NCBI GenBank assembly: GCA_943704425.1
Contig: CALSCP010001922.1
Coordinates: 13,745-39,976 of the forward strand
DNA: 26,232 nt
From: Ministeria vibrans ATCC 50519
Lineage: Eukaryota > Opisthokonta > Filasterea
Reading direction: 5' to 3'
Shown one piece after another: positions 1-11,540 of this stretch. The notes under the pieces were generated by a model that saw nothing but the letters and a program-made list of their open reading frames with translations, did no database searches and was not told the DNA's origin. A program made the translations under genes and the position numbers. Each line of letters opens with the position of its first letter. The first letter of the stretch is position 1.

Positions 1-97
<97 letters not shown>

Positions 98-186
98 CTT
101 TGTTTCTTTCCCCCTCCCCCCTCTCTCTTGCTACATCAACGCGCGCTCTATCTCTCTTTCTATCTCTACATGAACAGTGTACATTT
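1..186. repeat. (TC)n microsatellite and gene-free left end
   Basis: Positions 1-93 are a perfect TC dinucleotide run. It is followed by TATCACTTTG (93-102), the core of the dispersed pyrimidine repeat found in several introns of this window, and then by more C/T-rich sequence. No convincing coding sequence lies between the window start and the DDX11 stop codon. The short frame that can be read through 100-336 overlaps the last DDX11 exon on the other strand and is not a gene. The tract probably belongs to an intron or intergenic gap of the next gene outside the window. Confidence 0.85.
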
Positions 187-191
187 TTATT
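186..191 (-). terminator. Poly(A) signal overlapping the DDX11 stop codon
   Basis: On the minus strand the DDX11 TAA stop is embedded in AATAAA. Function as a cleavage signal is inferred from the consensus only. Confidence 0.45.
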
Positions 192-3100
192 CATACGTTG
201 CATTACTTTTGGCCTTCTTTTTTTCACGGAAGAATGCGCTGACGAGACGCTGACTGGTCGCAAAGTCAGGAGAGTCCCGCCAGCACTGCTGAATCCAGCC
301 GGGGAGTTTGTCTTTGTGGTGCTGAAAGCGCTATAAATGCACAGGTGTATACATGGACCATGAATCAAAGGAGGAACAGAAACGAAAGAGAGAATTTCGA
401 CTGTGGGTGAATGTGCTCACCTGATCAACAAGAAGAATGGCCGCATAGTCGGATTGATGGCGGATACCACGACCAATGCTCTGGTTAACAGCCTTCCAGC
501 ACAGCGACTCGTAGTATTGGTCGCCCACCCGTTCACTTTGCTACACACACATGCAGAAAAAAATAACAAAATGAAGAGTTACAGCCAAAGGCACACACGC
601 AGAACAATATTAGACCTGATTGAGATAGGCAATCTTTTCCTTAAGCTCGGGACTCTCGCGGTTGGGAAAGGGCAGACCCACCATCACTATAACTCGTCCT
701 AGTCCGTCGGAAAAATTGATCCCCTCACTCATTTTGCCGCCCACCACACTCATAAGGATCGCTCCGGTCTGTGTGCTCCCCTACAAGTGACCACCATATA
801 CTGTGTCAGAGGAACAATATGGCTCGTGAAACTGACCGTGACACCCACAGCAGTCTGCTCAATGTGAGCCGCGTAGTCTCGCAGTGTCGATTCTGCGCCG
901 CTCTGACCATCCACACGCGACTCGCGAAAAACCTTAACAGAGCACAAACAGACAAAGTGTGGAGTATTGAGCAACAACATCTCGTTTGGTTGTGTACGTG
1001 TCCAACCTTCTTCAAGCGTTCAATGCTCGCCAGCAACTGGGTGCTCTTCCACCGTTGGTACACCGTCTCCTCCACACTGTACGACGCAAAGAACACAACA
1101 ATGCCCTAGGCAAGCCAAAAAATATCAGTCACACTCATTCAAACTCGGAGCACGCGCAGGAGCGAGTGAGAGAGAAGAGATGCAGAGACAAAGTGATATA
1201 GATATAGCGGATAAACAATGATAGACACAAAGGTGACAGAGTGATAGAGAAAGAGAAAGTTAAACGACAAACACATCACACCTGAGGTACTATGCGACAG
1301 TAATTGAGTAGTGTGCTTCCCAGTGCATCCGCCTGCAAAAAATAATAAATAAAAAAACAGAAGACAAAAAAAGGTCTGAGTTGCACACGTGACGCAGATT
1401 CTAATGCCCTACAAGACTGTCCATGTCCGATCGATTCGCATAGTTGAACAAAAAGGGCACACCAGACGAGCTGGAAGGGACTGTGGTGCACAGCAGATTG
1501 CGCTTGTCCACAATGTGTCCACACGAGAACTCATTCAGACGTGAGCGCAAGCGATCGTTCACAAGAAGTTGGCTCTCAAACTCACCCGCCTTATAGAGCA
1601 GATGATAAAGAAGAGAAGTTGGTCAGAGATTAAGAGGCAGACACGATATAAAATGCGTACTGGTTGCATTGTGCCGCCAGCAAAAATGACGGCGCGACTC
1701 TGCTCGAGCACATCGGAGAAGCAACGAGCCGGATTGAGCAGGAGAAACTTGAAGGTGCTCTATGTGTGGCGTGAGCAAGATGATTGTAGTGATTGTGATC
1801 GTAGTGGGGTGCCTTACTGTGCCGTTTCGTGGGACCGGTGCACGCGTAATGAGCACTCGTCCATCTTCATCACGATTGCACAGCGCCTAATAGCGGACGT
1901 AAGAAGAAAAGTTTTGCAGTCTCGTTTTGTCGATGGAGTACGTCAAAGAAGGACTGAATGTAGCTAAGCGCAGACACATTGCGCTGGACGTGTTCATCGG
2001 CCGAGTCGAGTGCAATTGGCTTTTCGTGAGCCTCAACGAATCCCAAAACCTACTTAAGAAAACTTAGCATGCACCCAAAAACGCAAGAGACCCAAGGGAG
2101 GGTATTCACAGCAACCACGCACCTTTTTTGCAATCCCACTGCGCTGCATATACTCCATAAGTGGAAACAAATTGATTTGGTCAATGCGCGCGCTGCTGTA
2201 GTTCCATCAGCGTCACCATCTCACTCGCCACATTACTCCCTCCCACTCCACCCAAGCCGACTGCAAGTACACCCTCAAGGCCCTTGAGCACTTTCAGAAT
2301 CATCTCAATCCACGTTTTGTTCGACAGACTCAGTCGCTGTTGGTACTTTTCCTGCAAAGACGGACACACACACACATACACACACAACAACAACAAAAGA
2401 TAAACGCCCCTCAGTAACAAATCCAAAGTTTTTCTCCCAACAAAAAAGATGGACGCACTTTGTAGCGACTGAGCTGTCCAAGAGCCGCACGAAGCAAATC
2501 AAGCGATAGAGAAACCGAGTACGCTTGTGCAATGCTGTCAATGAGGTTGTGCGCCTCGTCAACAATCACAATGTTGTCCTTGACCAGCAGTTGAAACGCC
2601 TGGAGAGTGGCACGGGACAAAATTATAAATCTCACACACAATTGTATTTTTGATCCAATTTCTCCGCGTACCTCTCTTGTTGGTTTGTGCAGAAGAATGT
2701 TGTAGGGCAAAAGAACCACATGGGCAGCCCGGACAGCACTGCGAGTGCCGTAGTACGGACATGCCTAAGAATAAAATAAACACATACACTTTGCGTGGGT
2801 CTCAGTAGAACAACGATTTGTTACCTCAATGGACTTGCCGAGTCCTACAAGCTCCTCTACGTCGCGAATTTCAGTGAGAGTGTGTGCTCGGAAGGCATCG
2901 GTGCCGTCGGTGCGCAGGTAGGGACACGACGAGATGGCGTCCGACGACTTGCGTTTCTGAGAACTGCTCTTCTGCATGTCGGTGCAGCGGTCATTGATGC
3001 GCGCGTGTGTCTTTAGTCGGTTCACGCTGTCATTAACACACATAGTTTTGCGTGATCCAAGTGTCACCACACGCAATGAGCCTGTAAAAATACCAAACAA

Positions 3101-4094
3101 AAAAAAGTAAATTGCACTGCATCTGTGTCTCCACCTCCTCTACTTGTACCATAGACTGTCTTTTTGATTTCCTGTACAAATTGCGCCAGCTGTGAGTGAG
3201 TGCGGCTGCAAAAGATAATCTTGGTAACATCTGGCTCGTCTTCCTTTTCGTCACGCCGTCGCGCCTCTTCGAGTTCAGTGTCCGAGTCGTTCTCAAACAC
3301 AAGCGTGTCGCTTGCTTCGTCTTCGACACAAAAGTCGTCGTCGTCGTCGTTGTCGCTGTCGTTGTGTTCACCAGCATCACTAGCAGCGGTCGTCTTGGTG
3401 GTGATACTCGATGTGCCCCCAATCGATCGGAAAGTCTTTGGTTTCTTGGCAACGCGCGAAACGCCGGTTCGCTGATCAACACGAAACTTTTCGAGTTTCA
3501 TCGTTTGCTCCTCAATCTACAGCGCGCCCGACACCCCCGTTTCAACGCCCACAACAGAGCACTCCCAATCCAATTGCAAGCTACCTTTCGCCGCCGCTCG
3601 AGAAACACCGATGCTTGCGACTCGTGCGCTTTTGCCGCACACTGATCGGCGATCCAATCCACTGAAACGGTCGCGGACGCGTCGCGCTTTCGCGCCGAAA
3701 TCTCAGCCTCCACCGTTGTCGCCTCCAGCTTCTCCTGGTTCTCATGATCCACAAGCCATTTGGCTGCGCCGCAAAAGAGACTCAGGCTCTTGCCCTGGAA
3801 GCGCAAATATGGGGGAGATGGCTCACTTATAATGACGAGGACTCTGTCTCGCTCTCTCTCTCTCTCTGTATGTCTGTCTCTCTCTCTCTCTCTGTCTGTC
3901 TGTCTCTCTGTGTCTCTCACCGTTCCCGTTGGACTCTCAAAGATTCCAATGCGACCCTCGTCAATGGTTTTGTATAAGGCGTGCATAAAGTCCTTCTGAA
4001 TGTCGTAAGGCGGATCGTACGGAAAGGGAAAGTTCAGCGGATCGGTCGTCGACATTTCATCCGCCGCATTGGATGTAGTCGTCGGCTGACTCAT
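187..4094 (-). CDS. DDX11: DDX11/CHL1-type Fe-S DNA helicase, 17 exons, about 865 aa
   Basis: XPD-like superfamily 2 DNA helicase acting in sister-chromatid cohesion and replication-fork repair. Exons on the minus strand: 3921-4094, 3585-3794, 3150-3516, 2825-3081, 2672-2764, 2459-2599, 2123-2351, 1942-2049, 1818-1886, 1661-1759, 1413-1589, 1282-1332, 1007-1105, 837-932 (donor at 849 also possible), 616-780, 421-540, 187-330. The Q-motif region and Walker A (ESPTGTGKS, residues 53-61) are split by intron 1. Motif Ia reads [12 protein letters not shown]. Four Fe-S cysteines occur in MCVN, DRCTDM, SSCPYL and ACPYYG. The DEAH box is at about 381-384. Motifs V and VI read [12 protein letters not shown] and [10 protein letters not shown]. 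Length is close to human DDX11. Exon 7 is 229 nt and carries an apparent frameshift at (CG)n near 2187-2193. An in-frame ATG also exists at 4178, but 4094 fits the family start better. Confidence 0.93.
2123..2351 (-). other. DDX11: DDX11 exon 7 with apparent frameshift
   Basis: Both flanking introns are phase 0, yet the exon is 229 nt (3n+1). The upstream part reads [17 protein letters not shown] and matches the DDX11 helical region. The downstream part reads [15 protein letters not shown] and also matches, but in another frame. The switch falls at the CAGCGCGCGCATT tract. One extra GC unit, or the loss of one base, would restore the frame. No GT-AG mini-intron of the right phase fits without removing the conserved helix. 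Confidence 0.7.
3842..3918 (+). repeat. (TC)n/(TCTG)n microsatellite in DDX11 intron 1
   Basis: A run of CT dinucleotides with TGTC interruptions fills most of DDX11 intron 1 (3795-3920). On the gene's sense strand it is GA-rich, running from next to the GTGAGA donor. Confidence 0.85.
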
Positions 4095-4226
4095 CCGATA
4101 CGCAGTTTGTAAATCAAACACCCAATCCTGGGAGAGCCCAAACACAGAGAGGGATATAAAGTAAAGTGTTGAACTCATGAGTCAATCGAATAGTATTATA
4201 AATTATTATTTTAGTATTTATCTACC
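4095..4226. promoter_or_regulatory. Head-to-head DDX11/PPOX promoter region
   Basis: The two presumed start codons point away from each other across 132 bp, so both promoters must lie here or overlap the neighbouring 5' ends. AT-rich TATA-like strings are GATATAAAG (4152-4160) and TAGTATTATAA (4191-4201). The second, 11 nt long, recurs just upstream of VPS33A. Promoter function is inferred from position. Confidence 0.5.
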
Positions 4227-6002
4227 ATGAGTGTGTTGCCACAGTCGTGCACCGTATGTGTACTGGGCGCCGGGATAACGGGTCTGAGTGCCGCGGTGCT
4301 TTTGTCGCGACGACTCGGCGACAAGGCGTCCATTGTTGTGGTTGAGCCGTCACAGCGTGTGGGTGGCTGGGCGCACACTACAGTGAAGGAGGGGGTAAGC
4401 CATCCGTCGGAGTAGATGCTGTATTTTGTCTGGGTGTGTGTGCTTTGTGTGAGGGAGTGCCAGTGTGTGTGCGAGTGTGACTCTTTTTTAATATAATTAT
4501 ATTTTTTGGCACATGATAGCATCTTCTCGAGCACGGAGTGCGTAGCGTACGCAATCTGCCTATTAAGGGCTGGAGAACGCTCGACCTTGCGTGCTCGGTT
4601 GGGCTGGCCGACAAGGTTATCTGGCCGAGTGGCAGTGGGCCCGCGTCGAAGCGCTTTGTCCTGCGCCATGGCGAATTGCGCGAGTTACCAGCCACGATCA
4701 TTTCGTTGCTGCGACACAAGTCCCTGGCCAAGGCACTGTTGCGCGAGGTGATGGTCCCGCCCAGGGAGTATGTGGGGGACCGACCGGTAATGCTGGACGG
4801 CAGCGACGACGAGACTGTGTACGATTTTGCGGTGCGACGACTCGGCGAGACGGTCGCCGACGAGATGATTGATCCGTTGTGTCGTGGGATCTATGCTGGC
4901 GATCCGCGCCACCTGAGTGCCAGTGCGTGCTTTCCGATTCTTGGTGAACTTGAACGGGCGCACGGTTCGCTCGTGAAGGGTGCCTTGCGCCACTCGAGTG
5001 CCAACGCCGAGCAGTTGCGCATGGCGCGACAGCAGTTTGAGAGTGAGCAGACGGACGCGCTTGTGACAGCGATGAAGAAAGACGGCGCTGGTATGTTCTC
5101 CTTCCTTGGTGGTATGGGTTCGTTTACGGATGCACTCTTGGACTACCTACGGAAACAGAGCAACGTGCAAGTGGTGTTGGGTCAGACGTGCACGGGAGTG
5201 CGCGTTGACGAAAGTGGCACCACCGTTCACGTGAGTGTGGAGGAGAGTAACATGACAGCGAGTGCCAACGAAACACGTGACGATGCTGGCTGTACAGGGG
5301 TGACGCAGAGTATTGCGTGCTCCGGTGTCATCTCGGCCATGTCGTCGCACTCTCTCGCTCCTATTGTACGCGCATCGTTGAACAAGCGCGAATCGGTCGA
5401 GCTTGCACGGCTGCTGACCACATCCCGTCGTGCAACGGTCGCCGTAGTCAATGCAGTGTATGCAGGAGGGTGCGACGCAGTGCTGCCCGTGCGTGCCTTT
5501 GGTTATTTGGTGCCACGTGTAGAGCAAGACACAGTGCTAGGCACAGTGTTTGACTCGTGTGCCTTCCCTGGACAAGAGGCGCCATCCGAGGAGTCGCAAC
5601 AGTGGACTCGTCTCTCCGTCATGATTGGTGGTGCGGACCAGCCCAGTGCTCTTGCCGACCTTTCCACTGCCCACATTGAAGAAATCGCCACGGAGGCACT
5701 CTCGCGTCATCTCAAAATCACTCAGAGACCCTCGTTGCTCCTGACAAAGGTATTCACTGTGCACACAAATATGTTAAAAAAAATGCGTGTACAATCGCCC
5801 GACACTATACTATTAGGTGAACCGGGATGCAATTGAGCACTATGCGCCGGGACACAGTGCACGAGTGGAGCGGGTGCGTGAGCTAGTATCGCGATCGCTG
5901 CTAGGGCGTATGGAGCTGGCTGGTGCCGCATACGACGGTGTCAGCGTCAACGATTGTGTTGCCAGTGCCCACTTGGCGGTCCAACGCATTCTCTCTGTGT
6001 GA
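4227..6002 (+). CDS. PPOX: Protoporphyrinogen oxidase, 3 exons, 527 aa
   Basis: Oxidises protoporphyrinogen IX to protoporphyrin IX, the penultimate step of haem synthesis; the enzyme is FAD-dependent and in most eukaryotes faces the mitochondrial intermembrane space. Exons: 4227-4394, 4520-5749, 5817-6002. The N-terminus holds the Rossmann FAD motif VLGAGITGLSAA (GxGxxG at residues 14-19), followed by VVVEPSQRVGGW. Exon 2 resumes with HLLEHGVRSVRNLP, the family's substrate-side segment, and contains DPLCRGIYAGDPRHLS, the typical PPOX signature. The C-terminal exon ends with LAGAAYDGVSVNDCV, the second FAD-contact region. There is no obvious cleavable N-terminal presequence, as is usual for PPOX. 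It is slightly longer than human PPOX (477 aa). Exon 2 (1,230 bp) is by far the largest exon in the window. The stop codon lies 35 bp from the stop of convergent UFD1. Confidence 0.95.
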
Positions 6003-6037
6003 TATTGTTTTGTTAAATGTATATAGCATATTTTTAA

Positions 6038-6655
6038 TTAGCGGAGTTTATGGCCAACACCGGTGAACGGTTGGAATGAGGGAGTCTAAAGGAGAGTGTG
6101 TGTGAGTGTGAGGAGGATAAGAAAGAAAAAGCGAAATAGACCTGTTCTTCTTGAGACGACGGCTCTTCTTGCGCTTGTGCATGTGCCGCTTCTGCTGCTT
6201 CTTGTTGATGTCCTTGTGGTTGCTGTTGTTGTTGTTGTTGTTGTTGTTGTCTTGCGCGTCGTTCGGCAGCAGCCAAGAAGGTCAGGCGATTCGGCGCATG
6301 TGCACTAAACAGGCAGATGTGAATGCAACAGTTATAGATAATTGTATGAGAGTGTTGGATGACGTACGGAGTTGTTGTCGCTGTTGTTGTGGTTGGAGGC
6401 ACAACAGCAGCAGTAGCAGCAATGGGAGCGGGGGCAGTACTGCTGGTGGGACGGCCTTTGAGGGGCTTTCCGTCGATGCGCTGACCCGAACCGCCAAAGG
6501 GAGTCAGTGCACTTCTGCTTGACTTGGCCTTGGCACTGTCGTCGTCGCTGTCGTCCGAGTCGCTCACATCCGAGTCGTTGAGCTTCTCCACCTTAAGAAC
6601 CTATCAAATGAAATACAAATCAAATCAAAATTAGGCGAGGTGAGTGGAACGAAAA

Positions 6656-6687
<32 letters not shown>

Positions 6688-7588
6688 AAAAAAAACACGA
6701 AAGTGTGTGCGTTACGTACCTTGGGTGCTTTCGGCACCGCGACTGGTTTGGGCTCTTCGTAGCCAATGGGTGCTTCAAAGTCAACTTCCATGTCGCACTC
6801 AATGATGGTTACTGCATTCTGTGGCTTGAGCTCCTTCACCTCGAGATGGTAGATGCGGTCGTTGTAGGCAATGGCAATGACATCGCCGAGTGTCAGACAC
6901 GCAAAGCTGCGCAGTCCCTTCTCGAGACTACACAGAAAATGAACACAATTAGAAGGCGAGAAGGCAAGAGGAGAGGTGAGAGGAGAGAAAATGAGGGGAG
7001 TCCTTACACAGCTTTGGGATTGGAGATGTTGAGGAAATCGGTAGACTGCGGCTGGAACTTGGCAAAGGTACAAGTGGGCAGCGGAACGTTTTCAATGTGC
7101 ACTGTGTCGGCTTCCTTCAGCCCGAGATTGGTCATCATCCAGAAGGGCATGTAGACGCGGCCTTCCTCGGCGATAAACTCGAGGACGCCGCAGTGTGTGG
7201 TGCGATGGGGCGCAGGGTCGACGAGTGCGTCATACGAGGACAAGGAAGGTGTCTCGCCAAGCGTCGTCGACGTGTCCATCGCCACGGCGCGATCGCCGCC
7301 ACCGTTACGATTGACCACGCGGAAGAGCATCGGGAACTGGATGAGCAGGCGCGAGAGGACTTCGAGCGCCGACGGAGGCAGTAAGATTTTGCCGCCGCGT
7401 TCACGCTCGACAGCCGCCGAACCACGCAGCCCTGGCGCCATGGCGAACGAGTAGCAGGCGTAGTCTTTGGAGAAGCCACTTCCACCGAAGCGAGCAGCGC
7501 CAAGGCCTTGTATGTGCTCCAGGAGGCGTTGAGGAAATTCGTCCATTTGTTCGCGAATGAAACTTGAAAAATTATTCTGATTTGTCAT
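6038..7588 (-). CDS. UFD1: UFD1 ubiquitin-fusion degradation protein, 5 exons, 410 aa
   Basis: Adaptor that with NPL4 recruits ubiquitinated clients to the p97/Cdc48 unfoldase (ERAD, chromatin extraction). Exons on the minus strand: 7008-7588, 6720-6927, 6368-6600, 6142-6304, 6038-6085. Exons 1-2 encode the double-psi-barrel UFD1 domain, including [29 protein letters not shown] and the strongly conserved [17 protein letters not shown] junction. An acidic patch ([13 protein letters not shown]) precedes the first p97-binding SHP box, [10 protein letters not shown] (residues 298-307). The second SHP box, [12 protein letters not shown], forms the C-terminus (399-410). Between them lies a Thr/Pro/Ala-rich segment and a 10-residue poly-Q stretch (about 360-369), which make it about 100 aa longer than human UFD1. 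All intron phases close. It is head-to-head with VPS33A across 411 bp. Confidence 0.94.
6229..6251 (-). repeat. UFD1: CAA-type trinucleotide repeat coding poly-Q in UFD1
   Basis: The plus strand shows a run of TTG triplets, which reads as CAA (Gln) codons in UFD1 exon 4. It is in frame and a multiple of three. Antisense reading frames through it give Val- or Leu-rich artefacts. Confidence 0.85.
6652..6696. repeat. A-rich homopolymer tract in UFD1 intron 2
   Basis: Interrupted poly(A) on the plus strand, which is poly(T) on the UFD1 sense strand, inside the intron 6601-6719. It serves no coding role. Confidence 0.85.
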
Positions 7589-7999
7589 TTGGTTTCTTTT
7601 GTCTATGTGTTGTCGTTTGAGTGAGCTCAGTAATCGGGTCCTGTATGTGACTGAGGAGTGAGGAGGTCTGATCAGTCGTTCTATATAATGAGGGATATGC
7701 GGAATGACTAGAATGAGTTCACAGAGTAGTGAGAGTGGCGATCTATCTCTCCTGATTTTGACAGATTTGATTTCAAATTTTAGTCATAGTCATTAGCTTG
7801 CAGGATATGGAGTATCTGGTGCCTATCGCGTTACTTTTCTGGCCAACAGCCAATCTGTCTCCGCTCCTTCTCGACGCTCCTGTAGCTTAGAAAGTGGTTC
7901 TGAGCTGTTTGTGTTGTCTAATAAATTGTAAAAATGTCTTATTCTTCTTCTAATAGGAATTAATTAATCTTAGTATTATAAGTATTATCGTGTTGAACT
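7589..7999. promoter_or_regulatory. UFD1/VPS33A divergent intergenic region
   Basis: The 411-bp gap between two divergent start codons is the longest gene-free stretch in the window. It holds a TATA-like CTATATAATG (7681-7690), a short inverted repeat ATTTGA-TT-TCAAAT near 7766-7779, an AATAAA-like string near 7919, and TAGTATTATAA (7971-7981) ending 19 bp before the VPS33A ATG. I see no ORF with coding character, no tRNA boxes and no snRNA-like sequence. It presumably contains both promoters and 5' UTRs. Confidence 0.5.
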
Positions 8000-8698
8000 A
8001 TGGCTGCTGCTCAGTTGACGTCCACGGCGTACCTGAGTGCTGGAAGAGTGAATCTTGGGCTCCTTCGCGAGAGCACCCGAAGTGAGCTCCTCGAATGCTT
8101 AGCGTCTGCGGGCGTCGGCAAGAAGGTGTGAGCGTGTCGTGCAGTGTGTGTATGTGTGTGTGTGTGTGTGCCTTGAAGCCTGTCGCATTCCATTTGCGGT
8201 GTTCGCGAGCGATGTTGTCTTTGGGGTTATTTCTCTTTGTTCCTCTTCTCACCGTCTCCCTCGGCGTCTGTAGGCGCTTGTCATGGACCCATTGCTTGTC
8301 GGACCGCTAGGCCTTGTGATTGAGTCGCGCGTGCTGAAGGAGAATGGCGTTGAGAAGCTGTTTCATCTGGTTCCTGGGCGGATGGACGTTCCGCCCGATG
8401 TCAGCATTGTCGTGTACCTTGCGCGCCCCCAGGTACGCCCTCCTGCCCCCTTAAGACCCCTCTGCCAAGCCCGGCGTGTGTCGCTGCTCACTTTTCTCCT
8501 TTGCAGTCGACCTTGATGCGCCAAATCGCAACAGCCATTCGGTTCGTTTTTTATCTTTTTCTTGTTGGACTCTGTCTCTCTTGTTTGTGTGTCTCGTCTG
8601 ACTCTCTCTATCACTTTGTTTCTTTCTCTCTCTCTATCACTTTGTTTCTCTCTCTATCTCTCTATCACCTTGCTTCTCTCTCTCTCTCTATCACTTTG

Positions 8699-8781
<83 letters not shown>

Positions 8782-11506
8782 CTTTGCTTCTCTCTCTCTA
8801 TCACTTTGTGTAGGGCGAACCACGAGAAAGGCGACGTGAAGGAGTATTACCTCTTCTTTGTTCCCAGACGTACGATGCTGTGCGAAAAGGTGCTGGAAGA
8901 GGCGGGCGTCTATGGCGATTTGACCATTGGCGAGTTTCAGGTGAGCGCGTCTTGTGCAAAGCGGTTTGTGTTGATACTCTACTTCTGTGCCATTTTCTCT
9001 CTCTCCCTTTTTTATTCGCAGTTGGAACTCCTTCCGCTGGACAACGATCTTCTGTCTCTTGAAATGCCTACTGCCTTTAAAGAGTGTTTCCTACACGGTG
9101 ACCGCACTTCCATGGTACGCAATTCGATCGCTCCCATCCTCCTACTGATCAATCTGTCTAGTTCTACGTGGCACGTTCGCTGATGAAACTACAATCGGCG
9201 TGCGGGTTCATCCCCTCTTTGTACGGCAAAGGCGACAACGCCAAACACGTCGCGCGCATGATGCTGCGCATGCGCCGTGAACTGGGCGGCGCTGAGGAGA
9301 TGCCTATCCGCCCTGAGATTGACCAGCTCATTTTGCTCGATCGCAATGTCGATTTCATTACTCCAATGTGTTCTCAGCTCACCTACGAAGGTAAGCAAGG
9401 GGGGGGTTTTTTTTTAAAAAAAAAAAAAACTGTTGTTGTCTCATTCCCTCCCTCTATTCCTTTGTTTCTCTCTCACTTTGTTTACTTTTTTTTCGTTCAT
9501 CTCTTTGTTTCTCTCTCCCTCAATTCTTTCTCATTTTTTTCTTTTCTTTTTTCCCTCTCTCCATTCATTCTCTCTCTTTATCTCTTTCATCTGACGACTT
9601 GTGTGTTAGGATTGATTGACGAGGTGTTTGGCATTGAGCATTGCTTTGTGACTCTTCCACACGAAGTCATTCCGCCCAAAGAAGGCTCAAACAAAAAGGT
9701 GCTTCTTCTCATATTTGTTCAATCCATTGGACTGTAGGCTAAATAGTGGTTGGTTGTTTGTTAGGTTATTGTTCATCTCGTTTCTGGTGATAATATCTTC
9801 TCCGAAATTCGTGATATGGTATATTATTGAAAAACAGGGGGTTGTATTCACCCTAGTTGATATAATTATATTTTTGGTGTAGAACTTTTCCTCGGTCGGT
9901 CCACTTTTGTCGCAAAAAGCAAAACTGATCTCTCAACAGGTAAACATCAAAGAAAGTGACAAACACACACATACACAAATTGCCACAGTCATAGGAACAT
10001 ACACATACACAGAAATGACTGATCGTGAATGTGTTGTTTGTCGGTGTGTGCTTTATTATTTAGTATGACTCTCGTCACGACGCAAAGACTGTGACGCAAA
10101 TTAGGGAGTTTGTGGGACGATTGGGAACACTTCAGTCGGACCATTTGTCGCTCAAGAACCACACAGCAATCACAGAGAAGTACGAAACACACACGCGAGA
10201 GATGGATAAGAGATGTGACATATATTGGAACTTGTTTTAGTATTATGAAACATACCAATAGCGCTCCGTTCCTGTCAGGACTGCACACTGAGCAGGATTT
10301 TACAGCGGGCGTTGACACTGAGAAGATTAACGACGTATCAACACACATAGATATAGTTTGTGCGGTTTCTCACTCTCTGTGTTTTGGCGGTGTATAGTAC
10401 ATTGAGACGTTGCTTGCGAAACGTGAAGACATTCACAAAGTGATTCGCCTGATTTGTCTTCAATCTCAGGTCAATGGTGGTCTCAAGACGAAGGGTAATA
10501 ATATTCTTATAAGCGTACTTATTGTACATGCTGTAACTCACCACTTTGTTCCCTTCTCCTTTTTGTCACTTTTTTTCTCTCTCTCTTTCACTCTGTTTCT
10601 ATCACTCTGTCTCTATCACTTTGTTTCTTTCTCCTCTCTATCACTTTGTTTCTCCCTCTCTATCACGTTGTGTCTCTCTCTATCACTTTGTTTCTTTCTC
10701 CTATCTCTCTCTCTCTTTCTCTTTCTCTGTATGCATAGTGCTTGACTTTTACAAGCGTGAGATCCTTCAGACGTATGGCTATGAGTACATTGTCGCACTC
10801 CAAGATCTTATGAAGATTGGTTCGTTTTTTTCATTTGCGTTTTCACTTTGATAACTCTCATCTCTTCCTGTCTTTCCCTCTCTCTCTCTTCTATGTTTGT
10901 ATTGTTAGGTCTTATTCAGACAAAACAAGAACGCAATACATATCCGTCTGTGCGCAAGACACTCAAACTCATTGTTGACGATGTTGACGAATCAAACCCA
11001 TCCGATCTCTCATACGGTACGCCGTTCATTATTTTATATTATGGACACACGGACACTGTGACTCTTGCTCATTCACTTACACTGCGATTGACTCACTTGC
11101 TCTCCAATCTAACTAAATGACTCATTCACTTGCTCCATCATTCACTCTCTCAACCCTCCCCACTGTCATGTCTCGTGTAGCTTACTCTGGGTACGCACCA
11201 CTGAGTGTGCGTCTTGTGCAGCACATGTGTCGCAATGGACTGCGTGGCATTGAAGAGGTATCACCACAATTAAACGCCACACATACTTGCACACATAATT
11301 ATTTAATATGACTTCTTTGAAACAGCTGCTGAAGATGCTTCCGGGCGACTCGTTTGAAGCGACACAAACCCTTCCGGCTGGTGTGCAGGACAAGTCGCAC
11401 TCTCGCGCACCCGGAACACAGCCCAAAATCACAATGGTACACATACGTTTCTCGTCTCTTTCTCTTTCTGTTTTGTCTGTCGGTCTCTGACCAAGCACAC
11501 ACGCGT

Positions 11507-11540
<34 letters not shown>

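Noticed and set aside
2174-2300. A mini-intron in DDX11 exon 7 to explain the frame change
   Set aside because: The needed phase-2 donors lie only at the very start of the exon or before the conserved WIEM helix, so splicing would delete conserved sequence.
3196-3645. 149-codon plus-strand frame
   Set aside because: Antisense to DDX11 exon 3, and its Val-rich part comes from the acidic DDX11 codons.
4095-4178. N-terminally extended DDX11 start at 4178
   Set aside because: It is in frame and open, but the extra residues do not match the family, while the start at 4094 gives the expected short N-terminus before the Q-motif.
6096-6522. Plus-strand Val/Leu-rich frames over UFD1 exons 3-4
   Set aside because: They are antisense to the CAA repeat and other UFD1 codons; the minus strand carries conserved SHP boxes.
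7589-7999. Possible snRNA, tRNA or short protein gene in the longest gap
   Set aside because: No A/B boxes, no recognisable snRNA motif and no frame longer than about 25 codons with coding character.
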